From: a virus | DNA length: 23,475 nucleotides | Direction: 5' to 3' (one strand) | IMG/VR virus record: IMGVR_UViG_3300021962_000672 | Location: 1-23,475 of that record | Shown here: positions 9,737 to 18,227 of the stretch, in pieces | Layout of the letters: every line of letters begins with the position of its first letter | How positions within the stretch are numbered: position 1 is the stretch's first letter | The notes under the pieces: model-generated | The model's database searches: none | Seen by the model: the letters and a program-made list of their open reading frames with translations, nothing else | Told to the model about the DNA's origin: nothing | Made by a program: the position numbers and the translations under genes

Positions 9737-10098
9737 TATATTTGTGGTATATTATTTGTTTGTAATTTTATATTTTCCTCTGTTAAAGAAAGAATTTCTT
9801 GTCTTAAAGCATCTATTTCAGTTAAAAGTTCAGCTATATTTTGATCAGTAAAGTCAATATAAGCAGAACTTTCTTTAATAAGGTACTCATGGGAATTTAT
9901 TTCTCCAAATTGAGGTATATCAAAAAAAAGACTTCTGTAATCATTAAAAAAATTTGTTAACCTAACTCCTAAATCATTATTATTATTAGCTTGAGTTATT
10001 AACTGAGCTGGGTCAACTAATTGGGTAAAGGTATTATCAATTACTCTATCATATTGGCCTTTACTATATTGGGTTTTATCTAATTTTACTATAGTCAT
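9736..10098 (-). CDS. Small coiled-coil virion-associated protein
   Basis: The 120-residue protein has a mixed N-terminal part with a pattern I recall from small conserved phage proteins beside baseplate genes: FFNDYRSLFFDIPQFG at about 49-64, then NSHEYLIKESSAYIDF. A C-terminal amphipathic helix rich in Leu, Ile and Glu follows (about 85-115, AELLTEIDALRQEILSLTEE) and probably forms a coiled coil. No enzyme motif, signal peptide or membrane segment is seen. Both ends overlap neighbours by TAATG, so its translation is coupled to the 400-residue connector upstream and the giant tail protein downstream. A trimeric or dimeric linker or chaperone for the giant tail protein is plausible but unproven. 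Confidence 0.75.
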   Translation of the reverse strand: MTIVKLDKTQYSKGQYDRVIDNTFTQLVDPAQLITQANNNNDLGVRLTNFFNDYRSLFFDIPQFGEINSHEYLIKESSAYIDFTDQNIAELLTEIDALRQEILSLTEENIKLQTNNIPQI

Positions 10099-11300
10099 TA
10101 TCCATTAAGAATTTTAAAGTAGTAATTATCATCATACACTATAGTATTTCCATTAATATTTGTTTGAATTAAAATTTTATAATATCTTTCAGGTTCTAAT
10201 CCATCCATATATAAAGTGAAGAAACTACCAGTAGCATCACAACTTATTTTAGTATAAGTAGTATCAAAATCAATTACAAATTCATTAGTATCTAAATCTT
10301 TTACAGCATAATAAGAAGCTGTTGGTAAAGCATAATTTGTAGTGTACCAAGAACTAGTAACCCAGGTTCTTGGGGGATATTTAAGTCCAGCATTAACTCT
10401 AAAAATATTAACACTTTGACTAAAGAAAACTCCTGGGTTTTCATTTAATGAAAGAGTTGCTGGAGTGGTATTAATAACTGAAAGGCTACCTGTATTGTAT
10501 GACCAATCATTCCATTTAAATTCTAAACAAGGAGGATATATTGTATTAGTGTCTACTGAGAAGTATTTAAGTTCTGGTTGGTAATCTTTATTATTTACAA
10601 ACTCAGGATTTTGTTTTACAATAAAACCATTAAAAGCAGCATTGTTAATTGCTCCTCCATACCAAGCTCCTATTATATTAGTTACATCTATGTTTATATC
10701 TTTATCTGTTGAATAAGTAAAGGTTTGGGAACCAGTGATAGGATAAGCATCTGAGTCCCATGTGTTAGCTAATGATGAACTGTAATACCATGTTCCTCCT
10801 CCAGCATAAGGATTAATATTTCTATCATTAGAGGAACCAGTATAAGAAGCTGTTATTCCAGCAGAAAATCCAGAGGTTGCCCAAGCTGTGCTTCCTGAGT
10901 AAGTTGACCAATACCATGAAGTTCCATCTGTTGATATAGGATCATCTAAATATTTTCCTGTTCCCATACTCCAATCTACAGAAGGATAAAATACATCAAC
11001 AGCTGTTCCTGTTGGACTAATTTCTAATCCTGTAGCAGTAGCTATAAAACATCTTAAATTAACTTGAACACCTGATCCTGATAATTGGGCAGAACTACTA
11101 ATGCCCATTTTATTTTCTAATACATTTTCTACATCATTATTATCAAAAGATATTAAAAATCTACTAGCTTGAGGGTTAGGTTGAGAATAAGCAAAAGTAG
11201 TTAAAGTTGATTCAATCATTTCATCTAATCCTGTATTCATGTTAGGAAATAGAGAATATATTGTCGCGTCTTTATCAGGGAATATTTTATATACTGCCAT
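10098..11300 (-). CDS. DNRLRE-like tail connector or adhesin
   Basis: The 400-residue protein begins with YKIFPDKDATIYSLFPNMNT and later ASRFLISFD. This resembles the start of DNRLRE-type beta-sandwich domains (a DATI segment, a Tyr/Pro/Asn-Gly loop, then a strand ending in an FD motif), which often occur in secreted or adhesive proteins. The middle is rich in Trp, Tyr, Ser and Gly. The last ~120 residues include a fibronectin-III-like pattern with GLEPERYYKILIQT and a short strand YYFKI at the end. It lies between the gp6-like wedge gene and a small coiled-coil gene, so a role linking the wedge to the fibres, or a carbohydrate-binding role, is likely. Domain assignment is by eye and moderately uncertain. 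That it is a virion protein is well supported by context. Confidence 0.78.
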   Translation of the reverse strand: MAVYKIFPDKDATIYSLFPNMNTGLDEMIESTLTTFAYSQPNPQASRFLISFDNNDVENVLENKMGISSSAQLSGSGVQVNLRCFIATATGLEISPTGTAVDVFYPSVDWSMGTGKYLDDPISTDGTSWYWSTYSGSTAWATSGFSAGITASYTGSSNDRNINPYAGGGTWYYSSSLANTWDSDAYPITGSQTFTYSTDKDINIDVTNIIGAWYGGAINNAAFNGFIVKQNPEFVNNKDYQPELKYFSVDTNTIYPPCLEFKWNDWSYNTGSLSVINTTPATLSLNENPGVFFSQSVNIFRVNAGLKYPPRTWVTSSWYTTNYALPTASYYAVKDLDTNEFVIDFDTTYTKISCDATGSFFTLYMDGLEPERYYKILIQTNINGNTIVYDDNYYFKILNG

Positions 11301-11309
11301 TTTATTTTA

Positions 11310-13175
11310 TTATAAAGGTACTACTCTGCCTTGGATATCTGAATTAGGGTATCTGACTTCAAAAATAGAAGGGTCAAGTGAAGGATAAATTACATTACTA
11401 TAAGTAGCCGCTGGTATATCATAAGCATACTGCGAATATCCTAAATCTTGCCCTACTTTATTAGTAATATCAATTGTTTTTACTGTTTGTACACCTTCTA
11501 TAGCATCTAAAAGAATATAAATTTCTCTTAAAATAATAGGTTGATTAATTTGCCATTTATCAGTAGCAAAATAATCACGTAAAGCTATAATACATTTAGT
11601 TAAAACTTCATTACTATTAAAATTAGGTAAAATAATAATATCAAAATTAACTCCTATATTAATTATAAAAGCATCTTTAATATTAACAGAATCATTTACC
11701 ATTCTATATTGAGAAAGGTAAGTGTTTAAGTTTTGTTTAACACCATTAGAAGCTGATGATAATTGTTTAGCTCCATTGTATGTTAAAATATATAAATCTA
11801 AAACAGATTGAGATTCACCAGCTGATAGTGATTGGGCTTTAGTAGGTTCAATATATGCTTTTGAAATAACACCATATTTAGCTGGCATTGAAAGTGCTCT
11901 AACTAAATAATCATCTTGTGTCACATTACGTAATTGGGAAGCGAAATTAGCAGATGCGTTTTGCCTAATTTCTTCTATTGAATCTCCATCTCCTCCTCCA
12001 TCAGCTGCGTCTAAATTAGTTACAGCTAAAGATCTTAATATATTATTAGCTGTAGATGAGTTTAAATTTTTATTTAAAAAAGTACTAGTTCCTGTAAGTC
12101 TAGTTATAGTATTAGAAGGAACATTAGCTACAACTCCTCCACCTACTAAATATCTAACTATAAGAGTTGTATTTGAAGGAGCGATACCATAAGTATCTGT
12201 AAATAAGAAATTAGAAGGTGAATAAGCTGTTGTTAGTTTATTTTTTTCAAAAGGCAATCCAATACCAACATTATTAGAATTAGGTGTGATTTCTTCATCT
12301 GAGTCAGTAGCTGTACCTGCTCCAAACTGGATTTGTAATGATCCTGAATCTAGAAAACGTGTAGCAAATCTACGTTGTACTTTTTCAAGTTTTAAAATAT
12401 AAGGAGTATCTCCAGAATATTGGGATAAATTAGGATCATTAACATTAGTATTTTTAATAGAATTATATACCATTTCTTGACCTAAATAATCTACTTCATA
12501 CCATTGATCTCCAGAACTAGAATCTACTACATCTAAAACTCCTACTATATTACTAGCGTTAATTTCAACAGTAGAAAATCTTTGAGGTTCTCCAAAAGTA
12601 AATTCTTCTGTTACTATAGTAGCAGATATTGCTTTTCTAGTTTTTTTCAATAAAAAGAAAGTAGGATCATTAGTCACATTATCAATACTAAAGACTGAAA
12701 CTTCTGTTGGGTCTAATGAACTAGATACTGAAAAATCTACTGGGTCTTCTACTAAAAAGGAAATTGAAGAAGAAACTGTAGTAGCTACACTAGCATTAGC
12801 ATCTATTAAAATACTATATGAGAAATCAGGAGCAATATTAGGACTACTACCACTAGCTGGTACTTGTTGATAAAAAGTCAAATTTGTTGTAGCGACACCT
12901 GTAGCATTTGGTTTATAACCAAACATGTAAGCTAATTCATATAAATTATTTGTTTGACGAGCATACTGTAAATAATTTTCTTGGATTTGATTATCTAAAT
13001 AAAATGAAAGAACATCACCTACATAAGCAGCCATTTCCATAAACATCATTCCTGGTGATGCTGGACTAAAATCTGTGTATGTTGTAGGAAAATAAGTTCG
13101 GGCGTAATCTATAAGATTTGCTCTTAACTCAGAAAAATCCTTATTTATGTATTTTATATCTCTTTTAGTAGCCAT
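11310..13175 (-). CDS. gp6: Baseplate wedge protein, gp6/J-like
   Basis: The 621-residue protein matches the T4 gp6/baseplate J-like family. It opens with KYINKDFSELRANLIDYART and continues with DFSPASPGMMFMEMAAYVGD, LSFYLDNQIQENYL and LYELAYMFGYKP, the conserved N-terminal signature of these proteins. The middle is beta-rich. The C-terminal part has TQDDYLVRALSMPAKYGVIS, then a conserved region containing LDLYIL and INQPIILREIYILLDAIEGV. In T4, gp6 forms the inner ring that ties the wedges into the six-fold baseplate around the hub. The order here, gp25-like gene then gp6-like gene 2 bases apart, is conserved across contractile-tail phages. The full length near the T4 homologue (660) argues that it is intact. 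The start at ATGGC in an AATAATGGC context has no Shine-Dalgarno sequence. Confidence 0.95.
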   Translation of the reverse strand: MATKRDIKYINKDFSELRANLIDYARTYFPTTYTDFSPASPGMMFMEMAAYVGDVLSFYLDNQIQENYLQYARQTNNLYELAYMFGYKPNATGVATTNLTFYQQVPASGSSPNIAPDFSYSILIDANASVATTVSSSISFLVEDPVDFSVSSSLDPTEVSVFSIDNVTNDPTFFLLKKTRKAISATIVTEEFTFGEPQRFSTVEINASNIVGVLDVVDSSSGDQWYEVDYLGQEMVYNSIKNTNVNDPNLSQYSGDTPYILKLEKVQRRFATRFLDSGSLQIQFGAGTATDSDEEITPNSNNVGIGLPFEKNKLTTAYSPSNFLFTDTYGIAPSNTTLIVRYLVGGGVVANVPSNTITRLTGTSTFLNKNLNSSTANNILRSLAVTNLDAADGGGDGDSIEEIRQNASANFASQLRNVTQDDYLVRALSMPAKYGVISKAYIEPTKAQSLSAGESQSVLDLYILTYNGAKQLSSASNGVKQNLNTYLSQYRMVNDSVNIKDAFIINIGVNFDIIILPNFNSNEVLTKCIIALRDYFATDKWQINQPIILREIYILLDAIEGVQTVKTIDITNKVGQDLGYSQYAYDIPAATYSNVIYPSLDPSIFEVRYPNSDIQGRVVPL

Positions 13176-13177
13176 TA

Positions 13178-13582
13178 TTAAAAGGTAATTGTAATTTCAT
13201 CTGTTAATCCTGTGTTTCGAATAGAATATTTTAAAACAATAGATACTTGATTTAAATCAGGAATTGAATCTACATTTAGTTGATCTACTAAAACATTTGG
13301 AAAAAATATATTAAGTTGATCTTGAATTTCTTCTTTTAAATTATCTAATTCGTTATTTGTTATTTGTTGAAATAAAAATGCTCTTAAATTTCCTCCAAAA
13401 TTAGGATTTAAATATCTTTCTGGTTGGTCAGTTAGAAAAAAATTTATTAAATTATTTTTAATAGCATCTTTTGTAGTATAAGTTGATTTAAAAACAGCGG
13501 GAGCATTAAAAGGAATAGACACACCAACCGCTACGCCTGGTTTTTTATCTACGGGAAATATTTGTTTAGCTCCAAACGCCAT
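13178..13582 (-). CDS. gp25: Baseplate wedge protein, gp25-like
   Basis: The 134-residue protein belongs to the GPW/gp25 family, lysozyme-fold-related baseplate proteins that contact the gp6-like ring and help start sheath assembly. Visible signature elements are KDAIKNNLINFFLTDQPERY at residues 38-57, followed by LNPNFGGNLRAFLF, which is the strongly conserved core including the Glu-Arg and Pro-x-FG pattern. A helix (about 76-90) and two C-terminal strands ending in SIVLKYSIRNT follow. The length matches T4 gp25 (132). It sits directly before the gp6-like gene with a 2-base gap, as in many phage and type VI secretion clusters. The start overlaps the stop of the 113-residue gene upstream (TAATG). 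Confidence 0.95.
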   Translation of the reverse strand: MAFGAKQIFPVDKKPGVAVGVSIPFNAPAVFKSTYTTKDAIKNNLINFFLTDQPERYLNPNFGGNLRAFLFQQITNNELDNLKEEIQDQLNIFFPNVLVDQLNVDSIPDLNQVSIVLKYSIRNTGLTDEITITF

Positions 13583-13923
13583 TATTTAGTCATTAATCCC
13601 ATTATTTGGTCTAAAGAAACTTGTCCTTCTGGTAAGGCTCCATTAATTGTATCAGCATTCCCTGGGTTAAAGTTTCCAGCATATGTTGTGTTAGCTGCTC
13701 CTCCATTTTGCATTTCACCTAAAATACCAGAAAACATATCTCTACGTTCTTGAGCTGATAGTTGTTTTGGTTTTTCAATGTAAGGTTGAGCATAAGTGTC
13801 TTTTGATTCAGTCATAACTTGTTTTGGGGCACGAACTGCTTCTAAAAGAATTTCTTTTAATTCTTCTTGGATAGCTTCTTTTACAGCTTCCTTGATTAAT
13901 TTTTTAAATTCTGTCGGTTTCAT
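13582..13923 (-). CDS. Small virion-associated protein with amphipathic N-terminal helix
   Basis: The 113-residue protein starts with a highly charged, Glu/Lys/Ala/Leu-rich amphipathic helix (residues 4-30). A linker with QPYIEKPKQLSAQERRDMFS and a Gly/Asn/Ala-rich tail follow, ending in LDQIMGLMTK. No known catalytic domain is seen. Its place between a helical hub-adjacent gene and the gp25-like gene, and the TAATG overlap with gp25, suggest that it is a baseplate assembly factor or minor virion protein. A sequence like the candidate late promoter lies only 2 bases before its ATG, which is too close for a normal leader, so that site may not drive this gene. Function unknown. Confidence 0.72.
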   Translation of the reverse strand: MKPTEFKKLIKEAVKEAIQEELKEILLEAVRAPKQVMTESKDTYAQPYIEKPKQLSAQERRDMFSGILGEMQNGGAANTTYAGNFNPGNADTINGALPEGQVSLDQIMGLMTK

Positions 13924-13925
13924 TA

Positions 13926-13938
13926 GTTATAAATATTA
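13926..13938 (-). promoter_or_regulatory. Promoter-like motif at the 113-residue gene start
   Basis: The minus strand reads TAATATTTATAAC, sharing AATATTTATAA with the sites before 17495 and 3992. It overlaps the stop codon of the upstream 328-residue gene and leaves only 2 bases before the ATG at 13923. As a -10 element it would start transcription inside the coding region, so either the transcript serves the gp25-like and gp6-like genes downstream, or the match has another meaning. Confidence 0.25.
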
Positions 13939-14922
13939 AAGTTGTTGTTCTTTTTTTAAATTTAATTTATCTATTTCTAGTTTTGCTTCTTTTATAATAG
14001 AATTATTATCAGAGCCATATGTAGCGGTTGTATTTAAAACAAATTCTTTTTTAGAATTAGTTACTCGAGCAAATCTTTTAATTAATTTTGTAGTTTGTCC
14101 TTCTTCTGAGAGGATAGATATATTATATCCGTCATAATTGAAGTTACTAACATTAATATTATTATTTGGAGATGGTGGTTCATCTACAATATTGCTAAAA
14201 TTAGGAGATATATTTCCAACATCAATACCATTTTCTATAGAACAAAAAACTAATAGTAAATCTAAAATGTCTAATTTATCAGCAATACTTTTAAATTGAT
14301 TTGTTATTAAACCAATACTGCCTTTAGTTTGTTCAACAATAGAATTAGAAGCTTCTAAACCTTCTTGAGCATCATCTAATTTAGTAATAAGTGTAGCTAT
14401 AAATCCTGTTGTTATAGGGGCAGGGGCAGTTGGTAAAGGAGCTACTTTAATAATTCCAACCAATATTTCTAATGTAGGAATAATATCACTAATAGTTTTT
14501 AATTGTTCTTCAGCTTTTGTTATACCTTTAATAGAATTAGGATTAACAGTTTGGTTTATAGATGATTTAAATTCTTTTAATGAAGCTATATTTCTGTCTG
14601 TTGGACATTTTGATTTTAATTTATTTTGTAGTATTTTAGTATCTTCTGTTTGACTTAGTTTAACTAATTCTTCTTTTACAAAAGTTTTCCTTTGTTCTGG
14701 ATCTTGAAATTGTTTGGCTTTATTTTGTATTTCTTGATAGTCAGCATAATATTTTTCAAGTTTAGCTTTATTATTATTAATAATTTGAATGTTCTCTTCC
14801 CCAACAATACTATTAATTTTAGTATTTACTTTTTGTTTAACTTTATTTGAAAATCCAAATATAGGATCCAATTGTTCAAACAAATATTTACTTAATTTTA
14901 TGGCGAATTTTTTCTGTGACAT
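13936..14922 (-). CDS. Helical baseplate-associated protein, hub neighbour
   Basis: The 328-residue protein is mostly helical and Lys/Glu/Ile-rich in its first ~230 residues, with several coiled-coil-prone stretches such as residues 50-90. A short hydrophobic/Pro segment (VGIIKVAPLPTAPAPITTG) lies near 155-173. After a Pro/Asn linker, the last ~70 residues contain YDGYNISILSEE, an RFARV strand and a helix with IIKEAKLEIDKL. I remember this ending from structural proteins next to the baseplate hub in other environmental myophages, where the pattern is a Tyr-x-Gly-Tyr strand followed by a final helix. It lies 6 bases after the hub/spike gene. A role in hub assembly, or as a chaperone or tape-like helical component, is inferred. 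No enzyme motif is visible. Confidence 0.72.
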   Translation of the reverse strand: MSQKKFAIKLSKYLFEQLDPIFGFSNKVKQKVNTKINSIVGEENIQIINNNKAKLEKYYADYQEIQNKAKQFQDPEQRKTFVKEELVKLSQTEDTKILQNKLKSKCPTDRNIASLKEFKSSINQTVNPNSIKGITKAEEQLKTISDIIPTLEILVGIIKVAPLPTAPAPITTGFIATLITKLDDAQEGLEASNSIVEQTKGSIGLITNQFKSIADKLDILDLLLVFCSIENGIDVGNISPNFSNIVDEPPSPNNNINVSNFNYDGYNISILSEEGQTTKLIKRFARVTNSKKEFVLNTTATYGSDNNSIIKEAKLEIDKLNLKKEQQL

Positions 14923-14928
14923 TATATT

Positions 14929-17154
14929 TTAACATAAATGACCATATTTTTCAGCAAAATAAGCTGGCATTTTTGAGTGTCCTAAACCTAATGAAATTGT
15001 TTGACTTCCTCCTGCTTTTAAATTATTTATTAAATAATCAATCTGAGGAACATAATAAGATGGTGTTCCCCAATTTTTTTTATTATAAATCATAATACTA
15101 TTATTAGTGTATTCGTACTTAGTAAGCATAGCTTCTGGGGAAGGATCAATAAAACCAATAAATTTATAGGCTTTACCAGCGGATGTAGCACCTACTGATA
15201 CTCCTGCTCGTCCACTTTTTGAGAAAACAACAATACTATTAATATTTAAATTAGGATAATTTTGTTTAATATTAGCTTTAGCTTTAGCCATATTGTTCTC
15301 TCCATACTCCCAATCCATAAAAACAAAAGCTGTGTTATTAAATATAGGTTCATTTCCTTTTTTAAATTCATTATACATAAATTTTCCTCCATATGTAACA
15401 CTTTTAGTACCTCCAAACACCACACATATAGAATTTGGATCAGAAGGTTTATTAGGTATAACATAAACAATACCTGATTTTCCTGCTCCTACTGGAAGTT
15501 CTTTAACAGTATATCCTCCATTATTATTGATAACTGGGGGATCAGTTGTAACAACAGGATCTGGGGCGGAACCTGTATCAAAAGGAATTACTGGGGGTAA
15601 TTCAGGTTCAACATCCACATATGTAAAATCTCCAAATAAATCACTATCTACTTCAAAATCAGGAGATGACACTATAGAAGCAGAAACCGGAACTGAAGCT
15701 GAAAGGGATGATGATAATTCTGATGGTATTTCTTCTGAGCCTGAAGTTAGTGATTCTAAGGAACCAGTATCTTCTGTAGGGTATATTGGTTCATCAACAA
15801 TAACTTGTCCAGTATCTGTTACTTCAGCAAAAGTAGAATTTTCTGGGGTCACAATTGTTATTGGTGCAGGAGGTGTAGGTGCTTGGAAAGGTGCACTAAC
15901 AGAGACTTTACTATTAATTACTCTAACTTTATCTGAAAGTAAAAGATCTAAATTAGATTGAATAGTTTTAAGATCTACAGAACATGCTTTACTAACCATA
16001 TTTAAAGGAGCAAAAGGTGCTCCTGGGGGTAAGGAAGCCAAAACAGATAATTGATCTAAAACAGTAGTTAAACTATCTATTAAATCTTTTAAAGCAGTTA
16101 CAGTATCTTTACCTAATAATATAGGTTGAGAATCATTATCTGATTTAGTACCTAAATTAATTGCTTGAGCTGATATATTAAATGTATCAGTATCAACATT
16201 AACAGAGGTTAAACTATTTAATCCTATTGAATTATTTGAAGAAAGTAATAAATGATCTTTAGCAGCATTAAATACTAAACGGTCAGATGTTACTATAACT
16301 TGAGAACCTTCATATTCTGAAGGAACTGTAGGGGCTGATGTATAGCTATTATAATTTATACTAGCTGCTTGAAGAGGTATTTTTTGAGTACTACCTAAAT
16401 ATATTGATGCTAAATCTTCATTTACATCTTCTAAAATAGGAATCCAACCTTCTGTAGTAGTGTTTTTAGTTTGGCCATTTCTTATAATAGTGATAGGATC
16501 TCCATTAATACCTGCTGTTGACCAAAGATTAGGGTTATTAGCTCCATTAACAGTACTACCAAATCTTAAACTATTTCCCCATCTTCCTTCATAAATAACA
16601 TCACCTTCATAAGGTAAAAGAGGTTTAATTTCAGATCTTTCAAAAAAAGTTTGACCTAAAAATATCTCTGTAGATTGATCTGTTACTCTTCTAACACTGC
16701 CTGCCTCTGTTTGAATGTAATCTTTTTGTTGAGAATCAGGTAAAGTATTTGGAAATGAAGGAAATCCATTATGATGAGGATGATTCCAAACTGAGACTAC
16801 ACTTATATAATAAGCTATTCTATTACTAGTTGCACTAGCAATATTAGTACCTGGAAGGCCAAATATATAAACTATTTCATTTATTAAAGGTAATTGTTTT
16901 AAATTAGGAAAAGCAGGTCTAGCAGTCTGAAGTTTTTGGCCAGATGAAGTAGGGGCATTAATATGTTCATATTCAATAGTTCCTAAACCATTCCATTCAC
17001 CTAATTCTTTAAAGCGAGGATGATATTGATCTAAAACTATACTTTTAACCCTAACGGACGATAAAGGACCATTTATAGCTCCTGCTAATGTAGAACCAAA
17101 TTGGTTACTATTATTAAGATTTAAAGCTCCACCAATACCAAATTGTCCTGCCAT
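14929..17154 (-). CDS. gp5-like baseplate hub/spike with C-terminal hydrolase-like domain
   Basis: The 741-residue protein has an N-terminal domain (about 30-270) like the gp5 OB-fold of T4-like hubs: VRVKSIVLDQYHPRF at 34-48, GTIEYEHI, then PLINEIVYIFG, and EGRWGNSLRFGS at 189-200, a hallmark of this family. A helical segment (about 350-410) is followed by a Pro/Ser/Asp/Glu-rich linker (about 420-545). The C-terminal ~190 residues look like an alpha/beta-hydrolase fold. An ICVVFGG strand and oxyanion-type glycines lie at 576-582, a nucleophile-elbow-like VVFSKSG puts Ser647 at the turn, and there are candidate acid Asp670 (FIDPSPE) and candidate base His726 (GLGHSKM). T4 gp5 carries a lysozyme domain instead. 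The domain may cut cell-envelope material during infection, but substrate and activity are unknown. TAATG overlaps the upstream gene. Confidence 0.85.
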   Translation of the reverse strand: MAGQFGIGGALNLNNSNQFGSTLAGAINGPLSSVRVKSIVLDQYHPRFKELGEWNGLGTIEYEHINAPTSSGQKLQTARPAFPNLKQLPLINEIVYIFGLPGTNIASATSNRIAYYISVVSVWNHPHHNGFPSFPNTLPDSQQKDYIQTEAGSVRRVTDQSTEIFLGQTFFERSEIKPLLPYEGDVIYEGRWGNSLRFGSTVNGANNPNLWSTAGINGDPITIIRNGQTKNTTTEGWIPILEDVNEDLASIYLGSTQKIPLQAASINYNSYTSAPTVPSEYEGSQVIVTSDRLVFNAAKDHLLLSSNNSIGLNSLTSVNVDTDTFNISAQAINLGTKSDNDSQPILLGKDTVTALKDLIDSLTTVLDQLSVLASLPPGAPFAPLNMVSKACSVDLKTIQSNLDLLLSDKVRVINSKVSVSAPFQAPTPPAPITIVTPENSTFAEVTDTGQVIVDEPIYPTEDTGSLESLTSGSEEIPSELSSSLSASVPVSASIVSSPDFEVDSDLFGDFTYVDVEPELPPVIPFDTGSAPDPVVTTDPPVINNNGGYTVKELPVGAGKSGIVYVIPNKPSDPNSICVVFGGTKSVTYGGKFMYNEFKKGNEPIFNNTAFVFMDWEYGENNMAKAKANIKQNYPNLNINSIVVFSKSGRAGVSVGATSAGKAYKFIGFIDPSPEAMLTKYEYTNNSIMIYNKKNWGTPSYYVPQIDYLINNLKAGGSQTISLGLGHSKMPAYFAEKYGHLC

Positions 17155-17495
17155 TATTTTTTCTCTCCAACATTTTTAGCTAAATCAAATAATTGAGCTT
17201 TTTCTTCATCTGAGAAAGCTAATTCATTAGATCCGTTTTGGGCTTGCACTTGTAAAGCACGCTGAACAATGGTGGCCATTTTGATGAGTTGCTCATCATT
17301 TTTGACTCCAATTTCCATATATTCTTTAATTAAAGGTACTACTAAAGTAGCATCTCCAATGTCATTAATAAGGGGTTTTAATTCTCCAATTAAGGCAGAA
17401 ATTTGAGCTTCTTTTTTCTTTTGATTCTCATAAATTTCTTCTAAAATGTCAGAGAATTTTTTATTTTTAAATATTTTAGAATCTAATCCACTCAT
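17154..17495 (-). CDS. Conserved hypothetical helical phage protein
   Basis: The 113-residue protein is almost wholly helical by composition. It has a charged N-terminal helix (DILEEIYENQKKKEAQISAL), then LIGELKPLINDIG, and a segment with LVVPLIKEYMEIGVKNDEQL followed by MATIVQRAL. No catalytic or metal-binding motif is seen. It sits between the late sigma factor gene and the hub gene and shares TAATG with the latter. A candidate late promoter lies 8 bases before its ATG, so it probably opens the main virion transcript. The position hints at a structural or assembly role, but a transcriptional accessory role beside gp55 is equally possible. I do not recognise the family. Confidence 0.72.
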   Translation of the reverse strand: MSGLDSKIFKNKKFSDILEEIYENQKKKEAQISALIGELKPLINDIGDATLVVPLIKEYMEIGVKNDEQLIKMATIVQRALQVQAQNGSNELAFSDEEKAQLFDLAKNVGEKK

Positions 17496-17503
17496 AAGTT
17501 TTG

Positions 17504-17516
17504 ATTATAAATATTG
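17504..17516 (-). promoter_or_regulatory. Candidate late promoter heading the virion block
   Basis: The minus strand reads CAATATTTATAAT followed by CAAAACTT and the ATG at 17495. It lies in the 24-base gap after the sigma factor gene, at the point where the structural block begins. It matches the sites at 4004-4018 and 22282-22297. If TATAAT is the -10, the leader is only about 2 bases, so the message would be nearly leaderless. Confidence 0.4.
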
Positions 17517-17519
17517 AAA

Positions 17520-18227
17520 TCAAAACCTTGTATATCCGTGTTCTAGATAAAATACATATTCTTCTTTAAAAATATCATAAAGTTGATTAGCTATTTTAGT
17601 TATTTTAGGAGTTTTAGCATCAACCATTTCACGGATATAAATGTAAAGTGCTTTTTTATTAAAAACATCTATATCTTCTCTTTTTCTAAATAATTCTAAA
17701 ATGGCGTCTGCTATTTGAGCATCTTCACCTTTTGGGAATAATTCAAAAATATGTTTTGTACAATAGGCTGTATAAATATCTATAAAATCTGAAAGTTTTT
17801 CTATTTGGGGAGTATCATCTATTGAGTAAGAATGTGTCTCATCTTCTTCAATTACAGACACAGGGGCAGTTTCAACTCGTTTTTTATAATTTTTCTGGTT
17901 TGAAAGAATTAAATAACGCTTAACAATAGTACCAAAATAAGAATAAGCTTTAGCTCCTTTAGCAGGATTAAATAAATGAATTTTGCTTAAAAGAAATGAA
18001 ATACATTCAAATTGTAAATCTTCAATATTATCTACTTCTGTATAATAAAATTTAAAAGTATGAATAATATTTTCTGTTAATTTAAAAAAAGCATAATGGA
18101 TACGCTCATGATAAATTTTATTTTTTTCTTCAAAAGTAGCAGCATTATTGTAAGCTACAATTGCGTCTTCTGTATCTTGGGTAAAGTATTGTACTCCTTT
18201 TTTCTTTTTAGCCATTACAAGGGTCAT
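17520..18227 (-). CDS. gp55: Late-transcription sigma factor, T4 gp55-like
   Basis: The 235-residue protein is a reduced sigma-70 family member that replaces the host sigma on RNA polymerase and directs it to late promoters. The region-2 signature is clear. YFTQDTEDAIVAYN lies near the N-terminus, KLTENIIHTFKFYY follows, and then come NIEDLQFECISFLLSKIHLF and NPAKGAKAYSYFGTIVKRYL at about 85-125. This combination is nearly invariant in gp55 proteins of T4-like phages. There is no region 4. In T4 the partner gp33 and the sliding clamp supply that contact, and no gp33 is recognised here. The ORF start at 18227 overlaps the upstream stop as ATGA. A second ATG at 18215 (MAKKKKG) is also plausible. 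Placement just before the virion genes suits its role. Confidence 0.93.
   Translation of the reverse strand: MTLVMAKKKKGVQYFTQDTEDAIVAYNNAATFEEKNKIYHERIHYAFFKLTENIIHTFKFYYTEVDNIEDLQFECISFLLSKIHLFNPAKGAKAYSYFGTIVKRYLILSNQKNYKKRVETAPVSVIEEDETHSYSIDDTPQIEKLSDFIDIYTAYCTKHIFELFPKGEDAQIADAILELFRKREDIDVFNKKALYIYIREMVDAKTPKITKIANQLYDIFKEEYVFYLEHGYTRF

Noticed and set aside
15527-15961. Plus-strand open frame of 144 codons
   Set aside because: It lies opposite the low-complexity linker of the hub/spike gene. It is Ser/Gly/Thr/Val-rich because of the linker's codon bias and has no start signal.
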